From Phycisphaeraceae bacterium (lineage in GTDB: Bacteria > Planctomycetota > Phycisphaerae > Phycisphaerales > UBA1924), in the NCBI GenBank assembly GCA_015200025.1, contig CP054186.1:3546410-3610409 (forward strand): 64,000 bases of DNA, given 5' to 3'. This document shows positions 17,157 to 25,784 of this stretch, one piece after another (the stretch's first letter is position 1; each line of letters starts with the position of its first letter). The notes beneath the pieces are model-generated. The model saw only the letters and a program-made list of their open reading frames with translations. It was not told the DNA's origin and ran no database searches. The position numbers and the translations under genes were made by a program.

Positions 17157-18326
17157 ATGCCACGACCCCTCGCGATCCTCGCGCAACTCCTGCTCGCCCT
17201 CACGGCGGTGGCGCAGGACGCCGTCGTCCTGCGGCCCGACGCCCGCCTCGACCCCGCCCAGCCCATCCGCCTCCGCGACGTCGCCGACCTCCGCGGGCCC
17301 GCCGCCGTCGCCCTCGCCGACACCCTCGTCTGGGAGGCCTGGGCCGCCGCCGTCGCCCCCGACACGGGACTGGCCCTCCTCGACGCCGCACGGGTCAAAA
17401 AGGCCCTCGACGCCGCCGCCGGCGCCTCGGCCTCACGACTCACTTTCCGCGGATCGGCCTGCCTGATCCGTCCGATCAGCGCCGCGCCCGAACCCTCGCC
17501 GCGGGACGCCCCGTCGGGCCCGGCGGGCGACGCCCCCGACGGGCCGACCCTCAAAGACCTGATCGCGCCGCGTCTGGCCGTCGCCCTGGGCGTGGACGAG
17601 CAGGACTTGCGCCTGACGTTTGACCCCGCCTCGGCCGCCCTCCTGGCCACGCCCATCACCGGGCGTACGACCGACCTGCACCCCGCGGGGATGTCCGACC
17701 GGGTGCCCATGACCGCCCGCGTCTTCGAGGGCGATCGGCTCGTCGCCTCGGGGACCGTCCGCGTGGGGGTCGAGGTGAAGCGGACCGTCGCCGTCGCCCG
17801 CCGGACGCTGACGCGGGGCCAGACGATCGGGCCGGACGACGTGTCCGCCGAGGACCGCTGGGTCGGGCCCGCCGCGGCGCTGGCCTCCCCCGCCGACGCC
17901 GAGGGCTCGGCCGTCAAGAACCGCCTGACCGCGGGCCAGCCCATCGCCTCGGGCGACCTCGAGCCCGCCGTGGTGGTGCGCAAGGGCGACCTGGTCGCCG
18001 TCACGTGCCTGGCCGGCGCGGTCTCGCTGCGGACGACCGCACGGGCGGCGTCGGACGCGCGCACGGGCGAGGTGATCCGCTTCGAGGCCCTCGACGACCG
18101 CAAGCGCAGTTTCCGCGCCCGCGTCAGCGGCCCGGGCCGCGCCGTCGCCACGACCGCCGGCGCCGAGGAGCCCCCGGCGACGACGACCTCGGCCCAGACC
18201 GCCCCGACGTTCCCCGACGGGGGCGGGACCGCGTTGGAACGCCCGTTGCGAGACGAACCACCGGCGGCCCTCGCGGCCGCGCCGACGACCGACTGGGCCC
18301 ACATCCTCAGGGACGCATTCCGATGA
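17157..18326 (+). CDS. flgA: Flagellar P-ring assembly chaperone FlgA
   Basis: 389 residues with an N-terminal signal peptide (about 1-19, ending TAVAQ) for the periplasm. The middle region is poorly conserved. The recognisable part is the C-terminal SAF/FlgA domain from about residue 200: VKRTVAVARRTLTRGQTIGP, then a DLEPAVVVRKGDLVAV strand pair. The TGEVIRFEAL segment and the RARVSGPG ending, where FlgA usually has V-x-G-x-G, follow. The protein is longer than E. coli FlgA (219 aa) because of the N-terminal extension and an Ala/Thr/Pro-rich tail. It overlaps flgH by 4 bp, so the two are translationally coupled. Confidence 0.85.
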   Translation: MPRPLAILAQLLLALTAVAQDAVVLRPDARLDPAQPIRLRDVADLRGPAAVALADTLVWEAWAAAVAPDTGLALLDAARVKKALDAAAGASASRLTFRGSACLIRPISAAPEPSPRDAPSGPAGDAPDGPTLKDLIAPRLAVALGVDEQDLRLTFDPASAALLATPITGRTTDLHPAGMSDRVPMTARVFEGDRLVASGTVRVGVEVKRTVAVARRTLTRGQTIGPDDVSAEDRWVGPAAALASPADAEGSAVKNRLTAGQPIASGDLEPAVVVRKGDLVAVTCLAGAVSLRTTARAASDARTGEVIRFEALDDRKRSFRARVSGPGRAVATTAGAEEPPATTTSAQTAPTFPDGGGTALERPLRDEPPAALAAAPTTDWAHILRDAFR

Positions 18327-19018
18327 ACCACACGACCATCCGCACCCACGCGCTCGCCGCGGCGCTCACCCTGGCCCTCTTGGCCGCCCCGGCCCTGGGC
18401 CAGAGCCTGCTGCGTCCTCGCGACCCGGCCCCCGCGCCCGCCGCCGCGCCCGGGGGCGAGCAGGTCCGCGTCGTCAGCATGATGTTCATCGACAAGCCCA
18501 AGCCCCGCGACTTCGCCCTCTACGACCAGGTCACCATCGTGATCGAGGAGAACAGCCGGACACAGAGCAGCCAGACCCTCGAGACCAAGAAAGACTCCAA
18601 GCTCGACGCGGCCCTCAAGAAGTTCCCCAGCCTCAAGGACCTCATCGAGGGCGAGCTCCGCACGGGTGATTCGAGCCCGATCGCCGAGGTCGGCTTCGAC
18701 GACAAGCAGAAGTTCAAGGGCGAGGGCAAGTTCTCCCGCTCCGACCGCTTCTCCGCGAAGATCACCGCCCGCGTCATCGACGTGAAGCCCAACGGGACCC
18801 TGGTCCTCGAGGCCCGAAAGACGATCATCACCAACAAGGAAGCCCAGACCCTCGTCCTCGCCGGCGTCTGCCGCAAGGAGGACGTCACCAACGCCAACAC
18901 CGTGCTCTCCTCGCAGCTGGCCGACCTGACCGTCGTCCAGCAGAATGCCGGGGACGTCAACGACGGCGCCGAGAAGGGCTGGATCACGCGGTTCTTCGAC
19001 TCGGTCTTCGGCTTCTGA
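18323..19018 (+). CDS. flgH: Flagellar L-ring protein FlgH, lacking a lipobox
   Basis: 231-residue outer-membrane L-ring subunit. DQVTIVIEENSRTQSSQ near residue 70 and the DVKPNGTLVLEARKTI region near 155 are the conserved FlgH blocks. The latter corresponds to V-x-x-N-G-N-L-x-I/V-x-G in proteobacteria. The signal peptide ends ALGQS with no Cys near the cleavage site, so the protein cannot be lipidated like enterobacterial FlgH and must be held in the outer membrane another way. The ATG overlaps the flgA stop. The protein ends in FFDSVFGF, a hydrophobic C-terminus with terminal Phe reminiscent of an outer-membrane signature. Confidence 0.9.
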   Translation: MNHTTIRTHALAAALTLALLAAPALGQSLLRPRDPAPAPAAAPGGEQVRVVSMMFIDKPKPRDFALYDQVTIVIEENSRTQSSQTLETKKDSKLDAALKKFPSLKDLIEGELRTGDSSPIAEVGFDDKQKFKGEGKFSRSDRFSAKITARVIDVKPNGTLVLEARKTIITNKEAQTLVLAGVCRKEDVTNANTVLSSQLADLTVVQQNAGDVNDGAEKGWITRFFDSVFGF

Positions 19019-19085
19019 CCCCACCTATTCCCCCGACTCAATCACGGTCTCACTCACGCCCCCCGCCCCCAAGGACACGCCCCCG

Positions 19086-20159
19086 ATGAAAGCCCTCGCC
19101 CTCGCGGCCTTGCTCGCCTGCCTCGCCGCGGCCCCGGCCGCCCACGCCGACCCCAAGGTCAAGGAGCTCGCCCGGATCAAGGGGCACGGCGAGTCCATCC
19201 TCCAGGGCTACGGGCTGGTCATGGGGCTCCCCGGGACGGGCGATTCGGGCAAGGACGCGGTCCTGGCCCGCCCGCTCGCCAAGATCCTCGAGAACAACCA
19301 CAACGCCCCCGAGACGCTCAAGGAACTGGCGTCGAGCAAGACCGTGGCGCTGGTCATGGTGATGTGCCGGACGCCGGCCGCCGGCTCCCGCGCCGACGAC
19401 AAGTTCGACGTCACGATCACCGCGATCAACAACGCCTCGTCGCTCAAGGGTGGGGTGCTGTACGTCACGCCGCTGACCGACCCCCGCCCGGGCGGCGAGG
19501 TGTACGCCTTCGCCCAGGGCAAGATCGAGCTCGAAGATACGTCCACGCCCACGACCGGCAAGGTCCGCGAGGGGGCGCAGCTCGTGCGCGACATCCCCGC
19601 GCCGCGGATCGAGGGGGCCTTCGAGATCCTGCTCGACCCGCCCTACGCCGGGTGGTCCAGCGCCCAGCTCGTCGCCTCCGCGATCAACGAGTGGGTCGCG
19701 CCCCTGGGCCCCGCGGCCGCCAGCGCCGTCGACGAGCGCACGATCCGCGTCGAGGTCCCCGAGCACGAGAGGACCGCGCAGGCCGACTTCCTCCACCGCG
19801 TCATGACCGCCGAGGTCCCCGCCTCGCGGCTCAACCTCGCCGCCCAGGTCGTCTGCAACGCCCGCACCGGCGTCATCGTCGTCACGGGCGACGTCGAGAT
19901 CAGCCCGGGGATCATCAGCCACAAGGACCTGGTCATCACGACGACCATCCCCGCCCCGCAGCCCACGCCGCAGGACCCCGCCACCGAACGCCACCGCTGG
20001 GCGCCCGTCCAGACCAACGCGAGGCCCAAGGACAAGGCCAAGCTCGGCGACCTGCTCAGCGCCTTCAAGCAGCTCGACATCCCGCCCGCCCAGCAGATCG
20101 AGGTCATCCAGCTCCTCCACAAGAGCGGCCGGCTTCACGCGAAACTGATCGTGGAATAA
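19086..20159 (+). CDS. flgI: Flagellar P-ring protein FlgI
   Basis: 357-residue periplasmic P-ring subunit. The start at the ATG giving MKALALAAL produces a clean signal peptide cleaved after AHA (residue 21). Diagnostic blocks follow: a KVKELARIKGHGESILQGYG segment corresponding to the D-I-x-x-I-x-G-x-R-x-N-x-L-x-G-Y-G-L-V-V-G motif, then GTGDSGKD. Later blocks are the VITAINNASSLKGG region, RTGVIVVTGDVEISPG and the C-terminal LGDLLSAFKQLDIPPAQQIE helix followed by a HKSGRLHAKLIVE ending. Alternative upstream frames are unconserved. It follows flgH by 67 nt and precedes flgJ by 4 nt. Confidence 0.93.
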   Translation: MKALALAALLACLAAAPAAHADPKVKELARIKGHGESILQGYGLVMGLPGTGDSGKDAVLARPLAKILENNHNAPETLKELASSKTVALVMVMCRTPAAGSRADDKFDVTITAINNASSLKGGVLYVTPLTDPRPGGEVYAFAQGKIELEDTSTPTTGKVREGAQLVRDIPAPRIEGAFEILLDPPYAGWSSAQLVASAINEWVAPLGPAAASAVDERTIRVEVPEHERTAQADFLHRVMTAEVPASRLNLAAQVVCNARTGVIVVTGDVEISPGIISHKDLVITTTIPAPQPTPQDPATERHRWAPVQTNARPKDKAKLGDLLSAFKQLDIPPAQQIEVIQLLHKSGRLHAKLIVE

Positions 20160-20163
20160 CCCC

Positions 20164-20601
20164 ATGAGCCTTACCACACCCAACCCCCCCGCCCCGGCCC
20201 CGGGCGTTTGGCCCCCGGCACTCTCCATCAACACCCTCGGCGGTGGGGGAGGATGGGCGATGAGCCCGGACCGCCTCGCCGACCGCCAGCGTGCGTTCCG
20301 CGAGGTGCTCGGGCGGGCCGACACCGCCGGGAAGCCGCCCGAGACCGTCGCCCGGGACGCCGCCGAGCAGTTCGTCGCGATGACCTTCGTCCAGCCGATG
20401 CTCAAGGGCCTGCGCGATTCGGGCGGGGCCGCGGCCCCGTTCGCCCCGACGCAGGCGGAGAAGCAGTTCCGCGGGCTGCTCGACGCCGATCTGGCGCGGC
20501 GGATCGTCGGCGCCTCGAACTGGCCGCTGGTGGACCGCCTGGCACGGGATCTGCTCCAGGACCAGGCGCCGACGGCCCCCGCCGCCGGGGAGGACGCATG
20601 A
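20164..20601 (+). CDS. flgJ: Rod-binding protein, FlgJ N-terminal domain only
   Basis: 145 residues containing just the rod-binding half of FlgJ; the muramidase half of the enterobacterial protein is absent, as in many bacteria. The family block is AAEQFVAMTFVQPMLKGLRDSG (visible around residues 66-88), then a FRGLLDADLARRIV segment. The first 40 residues are Pro/Gly-rich and contain a GGTGGGGG-encoded Gly run. An internal ATG at the end of that run (WAMSPDRLAD) is a possible alternative start. It would cap the rod during assembly in the periplasm. Coupled to flgN by a 4-bp overlap. Confidence 0.75.
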   Translation: MSLTTPNPPAPAPGVWPPALSINTLGGGGGWAMSPDRLADRQRAFREVLGRADTAGKPPETVARDAAEQFVAMTFVQPMLKGLRDSGGAAAPFAPTQAEKQFRGLLDADLARRIVGASNWPLVDRLARDLLQDQAPTAPAAGEDA

Positions 20602-21155
20602 CCGCCGCCGCCACCCACGCCCCGCTCACGCTCGCTCGGCAGCCCGACCCCGACCCGGACCTGGGGATCGAGCTGGCGCGGTTGCTGGACGACCTGACCG
20701 CCGCGAACGAACGCCTGGTGCTCGCCGTCGAGGCCCACCGCGAGGCGATGCGCAAGGCCGACGCGAAGGCGATGGCCTCGGCCCTCTCGTCGCAGCGCGA
20801 CGCGCTGGAGGCCGTCGCGCACCTGGACGAGCGCCGGCGCCGGCTCGTCGACGCCGCGAGCCTCGCGATGGCGTGGGAGGGCCCGGGCCCGATCACGCTG
20901 ACGGCGCTGGCGCGTCGTCAGCCCGAGCCCGCGCGGACCACGCTCCTGGCCTCGGCCTCCCGCCTCAAAGACCTCGTGAAGCGTGCCCGCGACGGGCAGC
21001 GGGCCTCGTGGTCCGCGTCCACCGCGCTGGCGTCGCACGTCGAGGGATTGATCCGGGCCGTCGCCAAGCACCTCAGCCACGCCGGGACCTACGGGCGTAA
21101 GGGCTTCACCCCCGCCGGGCCCGTCCTGGCGGGCGGGCTGGACGTGAGATCGTGA
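20598..21155 (+). CDS. flgN: FlgN-family chaperone for FlgK/FlgL
   Basis: 185 residues, almost all helical, fitting the FlgN export chaperone family that holds the hook-filament junction proteins before secretion. The ELARLLDDLTAANERLVLAV start, the central heptad-rich region (about 45-85) and the ARTTLLASASRLKDLVKRAR stretch resemble FlgN. The C-terminal AGTYGRKG is the position where FlgN commonly has a Y-x-x-x-G segment. Sequence similarity is weak, and position does much of the work: it lies immediately before flgK and overlaps flgJ. Confidence 0.7.
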   Translation: MTAAATHAPLTLARQPDPDPDLGIELARLLDDLTAANERLVLAVEAHREAMRKADAKAMASALSSQRDALEAVAHLDERRRRLVDAASLAMAWEGPGPITLTALARRQPEPARTTLLASASRLKDLVKRARDGQRASWSASTALASHVEGLIRAVAKHLSHAGTYGRKGFTPAGPVLAGGLDVRS

Positions 21156-21162
21156 GGACGCC

Positions 21163-22899
21163 ATGAGTTTGAACGCCGCCATCCAGATCGGGCGCTCGGC
21201 GCTGACGGCCAGCCAGGTGGGCATCCAGGTCGCCGGCAACAACATGGCCAACGCCGCGACCCCGGGCTACTCGCGCCAGGTCGCGATGTTCCGCTCGTTC
21301 TCGGGCGACGGCTCCTCGCTGGGGGTCTCGATCGGGCGCGGGGTCTACACACAGGCCGTCCGCCGGCAGATCGACGAGGCCCTGCAGGCGCGGATGTACC
21401 TGGGCGTCGCCGACGAATCGGCCGCACGGTTCCGCTCGTCGGTGTACTCCACCATCGAATCGACCATCGGCGAGCTCTCCGACCGCGACCTCTCGAGCGA
21501 ACTCTCCTCCTTCTTCAACGCGTGGTCCGAGCGGGCCAACCTGACGCGCAGCAACGCGGCGGTCGTCCAGCAGGGCGACAAGCTCGCGGCGGCCATGCGA
21601 CGCCAGCGGGGGTTCCTCGATCAGCAGCGTGAGCAGATCGACCGGCAGATCGGCGCCGCCGCCGTTCAGGCCGACGGTCTGCTCTCGACCATCGCCGAGC
21701 TCAACCGCCAGATCGCGTCGGCGGAGGTGGGGGAGGCGCAGGCCAACACCCTCCGCGACACACGCGACCAGGCCGTCGCGCAGCTCGCCGAACTCATGGA
21801 CGTGCAGGTGATCGACCGCGGCCGCGAGGGCGTGGACGTGCTGGTGGGGAGCACGCCGCTGGTGTACGGGTCGACCTCGCGCGGGCTCGACGTGAGGCGT
21901 GAGACGGTCGACGGTTCGATCCGCGTGGTGATGAGCACCAAGACCCCGCCCGAGGAGATCACGCCCGCCAGCGGGGCCCTGGGCGCCATGCTCGCCGAGC
22001 GGACCCGGGGCGTCGACGAGGCGATCCAGTCCCTCGACCGGCTCACCTCGCAGCTGATCCACCGGGTCAACCGCCTCCACTCGACGGGCGCCAACGCCGC
22101 GGGGCTGACCGAATCGACCGCCACGCTCAAGGTCGCGCAGGCCGACCGCGGGCGGGCGTTCAACGACACGCTCAACCAGACGATGCGCGGGCTGCCCTTC
22201 GAGGCCGAGAACGGCGGGTTCACCGTCCGCGTCAAGGACTCCTCGGGCGGGGCCGCCCGGCTGGTCCGAGTCCCCGTCGACCTCGACGGGATCACCAACG
22301 CCGGGACCCCCGGGACCGGCGACGACACCACGCCCGAGCAGGTCCGCCTGGCCATCAACGCCATCGACGGGCTGACCGCGACCTGGACCAGCGACGGGAG
22401 GCTGAGCGTCCGCGCCAGCCCGGGCTTCGAGTTCTCCTTCGAGGACGATTCGTCGGGCGCCCTCGCGGTCCTGGGCGTCAACGCCTACTTCACCGGGAAG
22501 GACGCCACCGACGTGGGCGTCCGGGCCGACCTGGTCGAGGACCCCGGGCGGCTGATGACCGGGCGGTACACCGACGGGAACTTCGTCGAGAACGCCACCG
22601 CCCTGCGGCTCGCCGGGCTGGCCGACGAGGCCCTGACCTCGCTGGGCGGGCGGTCCCTCCAACAGTTCTGGCAAGACCGGGTCCAGACCATCGGCGTGCG
22701 GGCCTCCACCGCCAACGCCGAGGCCCAGGCCACCGCCACCGTCCGCCAGAGCCTCGAATCGCAGCGCCTCGCCCTCAGCGGCGTCAGCATGGACGAGGAG
22801 AGCATCAACCTCCTCGCCTTCCAGCGCCAATACCAGGGCGCCGCCAAGCTGATCAGCGTCGCCGACGCGCTGATGGACCAGCTCTTCCGCTTGGTCTGA
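21163..22899 (+). CDS. flgK: Flagellar hook-associated protein 1 FlgK
   Basis: 578-residue hook-filament junction protein. N-terminal ALTASQVGIQVAGNNMANAA and TPGYSRQ are the FlgK D0 hallmark. A long coiled region contains RQRGFLDQQREQIDRQIG and IAELNRQIASAEVG (about 145-195), followed by DTRDQAVAQLAELMDV, typical of FlgK. The C-terminal helix has SGVSMDEESINLLAFQRQYQ and ISVADALMDQLFRL, the conserved closing motif. A variable domain occupies about residues 300-470. The start is 7 nt after the flgN stop. It is the last gene of the sigma-54 flgG transcript; flgL has its own promoter in the 36-bp gap. Confidence 0.95.
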   Translation: MSLNAAIQIGRSALTASQVGIQVAGNNMANAATPGYSRQVAMFRSFSGDGSSLGVSIGRGVYTQAVRRQIDEALQARMYLGVADESAARFRSSVYSTIESTIGELSDRDLSSELSSFFNAWSERANLTRSNAAVVQQGDKLAAAMRRQRGFLDQQREQIDRQIGAAAVQADGLLSTIAELNRQIASAEVGEAQANTLRDTRDQAVAQLAELMDVQVIDRGREGVDVLVGSTPLVYGSTSRGLDVRRETVDGSIRVVMSTKTPPEEITPASGALGAMLAERTRGVDEAIQSLDRLTSQLIHRVNRLHSTGANAAGLTESTATLKVAQADRGRAFNDTLNQTMRGLPFEAENGGFTVRVKDSSGGAARLVRVPVDLDGITNAGTPGTGDDTTPEQVRLAINAIDGLTATWTSDGRLSVRASPGFEFSFEDDSSGALAVLGVNAYFTGKDATDVGVRADLVEDPGRLMTGRYTDGNFVENATALRLAGLADEALTSLGGRSLQQFWQDRVQTIGVRASTANAEAQATATVRQSLESQRLALSGVSMDEESINLLAFQRQYQGAAKLISVADALMDQLFRLV

Positions 22900-22908
22900 C
22901 CCCGCGCC

Positions 22909-22924
22909 CGGCACGCGGTTTGCG
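22909..22924 (+). promoter_or_regulatory. Sigma-54 promoter of flgL
   Basis: CGGCAC-N5-TTGC with GG at 22910-22911 and GC at 22922-22923 (N10 between). The predicted +1 near 22935 lies directly before the flgL ATG at 22936. The site begins 10 nt after the flgK stop. Confidence 0.78.
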
Positions 22925-22935
22925 GTCGGACCGGT

Positions 22936-24987
22936 ATGGCGGTCATCCCCGCGAACCTCGCCCGCGTCCCCAACGCCCTGGTTTCCAGGCTCAGCCTCGC
23001 CAACATCGCGCGGGGGCAGGTCGACCTGCTCCGCGTGCAGGAGCAGATCGCCACCGGGCGGTCCGTCCTCCGCGTGAGCGACGACCCCGTCAAAGCGGCC
23101 ACCATCGCCGCCCTCGACCACCGCCTCGAGCAGAGCGCCCAGCGCTCGCGCAACCTCTCCCACGCCCGGGCCGCGCTCTCCGAGCTCGACCGGGCCTTCG
23201 ACGACGCCTCGGGCATCGCCCTGGACGCCAAGGACATCGCCGCGAGCATGGCGGGCCTGGGCCCCAGCGCCTCCGACCGCGCGTCCCAGTCCGTGATCGT
23301 CCAGCAGATGCTCAACGGGCTCCTGGGGATCGCCAACCGCACCGGCGTCGCCGGGCACGTCTTCGGCGGCTCCACCCCGGGCCGCCCGCCCGTCGAGGAG
23401 TTCCGCGGCGGGTTCCGCTTCCGCGCCACCGGGCCCGGGCTCGTCACCGACCTGGGCGAGGGCGGGGGCGTCCCCATCACCATGGGCCAGAGCCCCCTGG
23501 GCGCCACCTCCGCACGCGTCCGCGGCACCGTCGACCTCGAACCGGACCTGACCCCCGACACCCGCCTGGCCGACCTCAACGGCGCCCGCGCCCTGGGGGT
23601 CACCCCCGGGACCATCGAGGTGAGCCTCTCGGGCGGCGTCCGCGTGAGCGTGGACCTCTCGGCCGCTGATTCCATCGGCGACGTCGCCCGCGCCATCGAG
23701 GCCGCCGTCCGGGCGTACGAATCCGACCAGGGTGTGACCATCCTCGGGCCCGGCGGGGTCTCGATCGCCGGCGCCGCGCTGACCTTCGACGTGCTCCCGG
23801 GCGAGAACCTCCAGTTTTTCGACCTGGGCACGGGCGTGACCGCGAAGGACCTGGGCCTCACCGCCGCCACCCCCTTCTCCATCACGCAGGCCTCGCCCAA
23901 CGGCTCCCCGCTCGACCCCAAACTTACGTGGCGGACCCCGGTCTCGGCCCTGGCGGGCGTGATCGGCGCCCTGGGCTCGATCCGGGTCAATAACCTGGGC
24001 GCCACCGCCGTCGTCGACCTCTCGGGGGCGCAAACCCTGCAGGACCTCAAGAACCTCATCGAGGGGACCAACCTCGGCGTGCGCGTGGTCATCAACGACG
24101 ACGGGACCGGCATCGACGTGCTCAACGAGGTCGCCGGGACCCGCTCGATGGCCATGTCCATCGAGGAGATCCCCGGGCAGAACTCGACCGCCTCACGCCT
24201 GGGCATCCGCAGTTTCTACGCCGGGACGCGCATCGCCGACCTCAACGAGGGGCGGGGCGTGCGTGTGCTGTCCGGGGTGACCAACCCGACGACGGGGCTC
24301 GAGGACCCGGCCCTCAACCGCGACTTCGAGATCGTCCTGGGCGACGCGGCGGGGACGCGGATCTCGATCGACCTCCGCCCGGCGCACCTGACGACCGCGC
24401 AGGGCGTCCTCGACGCGATCAACGCGCAGATCCTGCCGCAGCTCACCGCCGCGGGGCTCGCCCCGGGCGACCTGACGGTGATGCTGGGCGACGGGGGCAA
24501 CGGGCTGAGGCTCGTGCAGAACCCGGCGTTCCCGGGCCCGATCCGGGTGGAACAGATGAACAACTCGCACGCGGCCCGCGACCTTGGGCTGCTCGAAGGG
24601 ACGTACGTGACCGCCACGGGCACGTTCGAGGGCAAGGACCCGGCGAAGGTCCGTGTGGACAACCTCTTCTCGCACCTGCTGGACCTTCGGGAATCGCTGA
24701 GCGCGAACGACACGACTGGCATCACGTTTGCGGGAGAGGGGATCGAAGGCATGACCGCCCTGCTGGCGGAGAGACGCGGGCTGGTGGGGGGGTACGCGAG
24801 GCGTGTGGACTTCGCGGACGAGCTGGAGCTGGATCGGGTGAACCTGGACGAACAAATCCGGAGCGAGCTGCGGGACGCGGACTTCACGACCGCGGCGGTC
24901 CGGATGAACCAGGTTCAACTCCAGTTGACGGCGGCCCTGCAGGTGACGGCCCAATCGCAGGCCCGGACCCTGCTCGACTACCTGTGA
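22936..24987 (+). CDS. flgL: Flagellar hook-associated protein 3 FlgL, enlarged
   Basis: 683 residues, about twice the length of enterobacterial FlgL. The N-terminal flagellin-type domain is clear (QEQIATGRSVLRVSDDP near residue 36, then LDRAFDDASGIALDAKDI and LLGIANR), as is the C-terminal helix (LRDADFTTAAVRMNQVQLQL to LLDYL). The extra mass is a central domain (about 150-600) with repeated beta segments resembling the hook-filament D2/D3 expansions of planctomycetes. One of these, LNEGRGVRVLSGVTNPTTG, resembles FlgL/FliD-type repeats. No alternative ATG or GTG lies between the promoter and the conserved part. There is no Shine-Dalgarno, so the mRNA looks leaderless. Confidence 0.9.
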   Translation: MAVIPANLARVPNALVSRLSLANIARGQVDLLRVQEQIATGRSVLRVSDDPVKAATIAALDHRLEQSAQRSRNLSHARAALSELDRAFDDASGIALDAKDIAASMAGLGPSASDRASQSVIVQQMLNGLLGIANRTGVAGHVFGGSTPGRPPVEEFRGGFRFRATGPGLVTDLGEGGGVPITMGQSPLGATSARVRGTVDLEPDLTPDTRLADLNGARALGVTPGTIEVSLSGGVRVSVDLSAADSIGDVARAIEAAVRAYESDQGVTILGPGGVSIAGAALTFDVLPGENLQFFDLGTGVTAKDLGLTAATPFSITQASPNGSPLDPKLTWRTPVSALAGVIGALGSIRVNNLGATAVVDLSGAQTLQDLKNLIEGTNLGVRVVINDDGTGIDVLNEVAGTRSMAMSIEEIPGQNSTASRLGIRSFYAGTRIADLNEGRGVRVLSGVTNPTTGLEDPALNRDFEIVLGDAAGTRISIDLRPAHLTTAQGVLDAINAQILPQLTAAGLAPGDLTVMLGDGGNGLRLVQNPAFPGPIRVEQMNNSHAARDLGLLEGTYVTATGTFEGKDPAKVRVDNLFSHLLDLRESLSANDTTGITFAGEGIEGMTALLAERRGLVGGYARRVDFADELELDRVNLDEQIRSELRDADFTTAAVRMNQVQLQLTAALQVTAQSQARTLLDYL

Positions 24988-25129
24988 CCGGAGGGCGAGA
25001 GCCCGCGGCACGGCATGGAATGGATAGGCCCGACGCGGCGCCGGCCTGGGCGCGTCGGGCGGCAGGACGCCGGCGCCCCGAGGATCGGGGCGCGACCCTT
25101 TGGAGCAGGCCGACACGCGGAGCGGACCC

Positions 25130-25588
25130 ATGGAAGTTCGTACCACTCGCTTCGGGACCATCGAGATCGCGGGGGACCGCGTCATCGACTTCCCCAAGGG
25201 GCTGCTGGGGTTCTCCACCAGCCGTCGCTTCTGCCTGCTCGAGCCGGGCAACGACTCGGCGTTCTTCTGGCTCCAGAGCCTGGACGACCCCTCGCTGGCG
25301 TTCGTCGTGACCGACCCCTCGATGTTCGTCGAGGGGTACAACGTCGCGATCAAGGCCGACCAGATGAGCGAGATGGGCCTGGACCGCCTCGAGGACGCCC
25401 AGGTCTTCGTGATCGTCAACAAGATCGATCAGTCGCTCACCGGGAACCTGCAGGGGCCCCTGGTGATCAACACGCTCAACCGCCGGGGCGAGCAGATCGT
25501 CCTGGCCGAGAAGCGCTGGACGACGCGGCACGAGCTGATGAAGCTGCCGCAGGCCGGGTCGTCCGCGCCGGTGGCGATGAGCGCCTGA
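25130..25588 (+). CDS. fliW: Flagellar assembly factor FliW
   Basis: 152-residue FliW, which binds flagellin and, when free, antagonises CsrA so that flagellin translation matches secretion. TRFGTIEIAGDRVIDFPKGL at the N-terminus (I-x-F-x-x-G-L-x-G-F is the family signature), FFWLQSLDDPSLAFVVTDP (the L-Q-S-x-x-x-P-x-x-A-F block) and the C-terminal GPLVINTLNRRGEQIVL segment are all diagnostic. The ATG giving MEVRTT was preferred over one 30 nt upstream because the family starts there. It follows flgL by 142 nt and precedes csrA, the conserved order for this regulatory pair. No sigma-54 site was found before it. Confidence 0.95.
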   Translation: MEVRTTRFGTIEIAGDRVIDFPKGLLGFSTSRRFCLLEPGNDSAFFWLQSLDDPSLAFVVTDPSMFVEGYNVAIKADQMSEMGLDRLEDAQVFVIVNKIDQSLTGNLQGPLVINTLNRRGEQIVLAEKRWTTRHELMKLPQAGSSAPVAMSA

Positions 25589-25684
25589 CCCGGGCGACGC
25601 CCGCCCCCTCGGGGGGCCGGCGGTCGCACGGGGAGATCGCGCGTCGGGGGGGGAATCGGGGGTCAAGGCCCGGGACCACGGGCC

Positions 25685-25762
25685 GGGTGTGTGCTACACG
25701 CCCGCGGGCGCCTAGGGGGCGTCCGCGGCGACTACACGCGAGCCGGGCGGCGAGTTCCGCCC
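25685..25762 (+). promoter_or_regulatory. Structured leader upstream of csrA: three tandem hairpins
   Basis: Three stems precede csrA: GGGTGTG/CACGCCC (25685-25703, 7 bp), a 9-bp stem at 25704-25726 with one G-T pair, and GGGCGG/CCGCCC (25745-25762). The Shine-Dalgarno GGAGG follows at about 25773-25777. None is followed by a T-run. A processed or autoregulated csrA transcript is possible, since CsrA commonly controls its own translation. Confidence 0.45.
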
Positions 25763-25784
25763 ACGGGCCACGAAGGAGGATCCC

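Noticed and set aside
19643..20122. Minus-strand frame inside flgI
   Set aside because: Ser/Leu/Trp-rich antisense reading with no start context; flgI is conserved across the whole stretch.
24988..25129. A sigma-54 promoter before fliW
   Set aside because: A CGGCAC occurs near 25010, but no TTGC follows at the correct distance.
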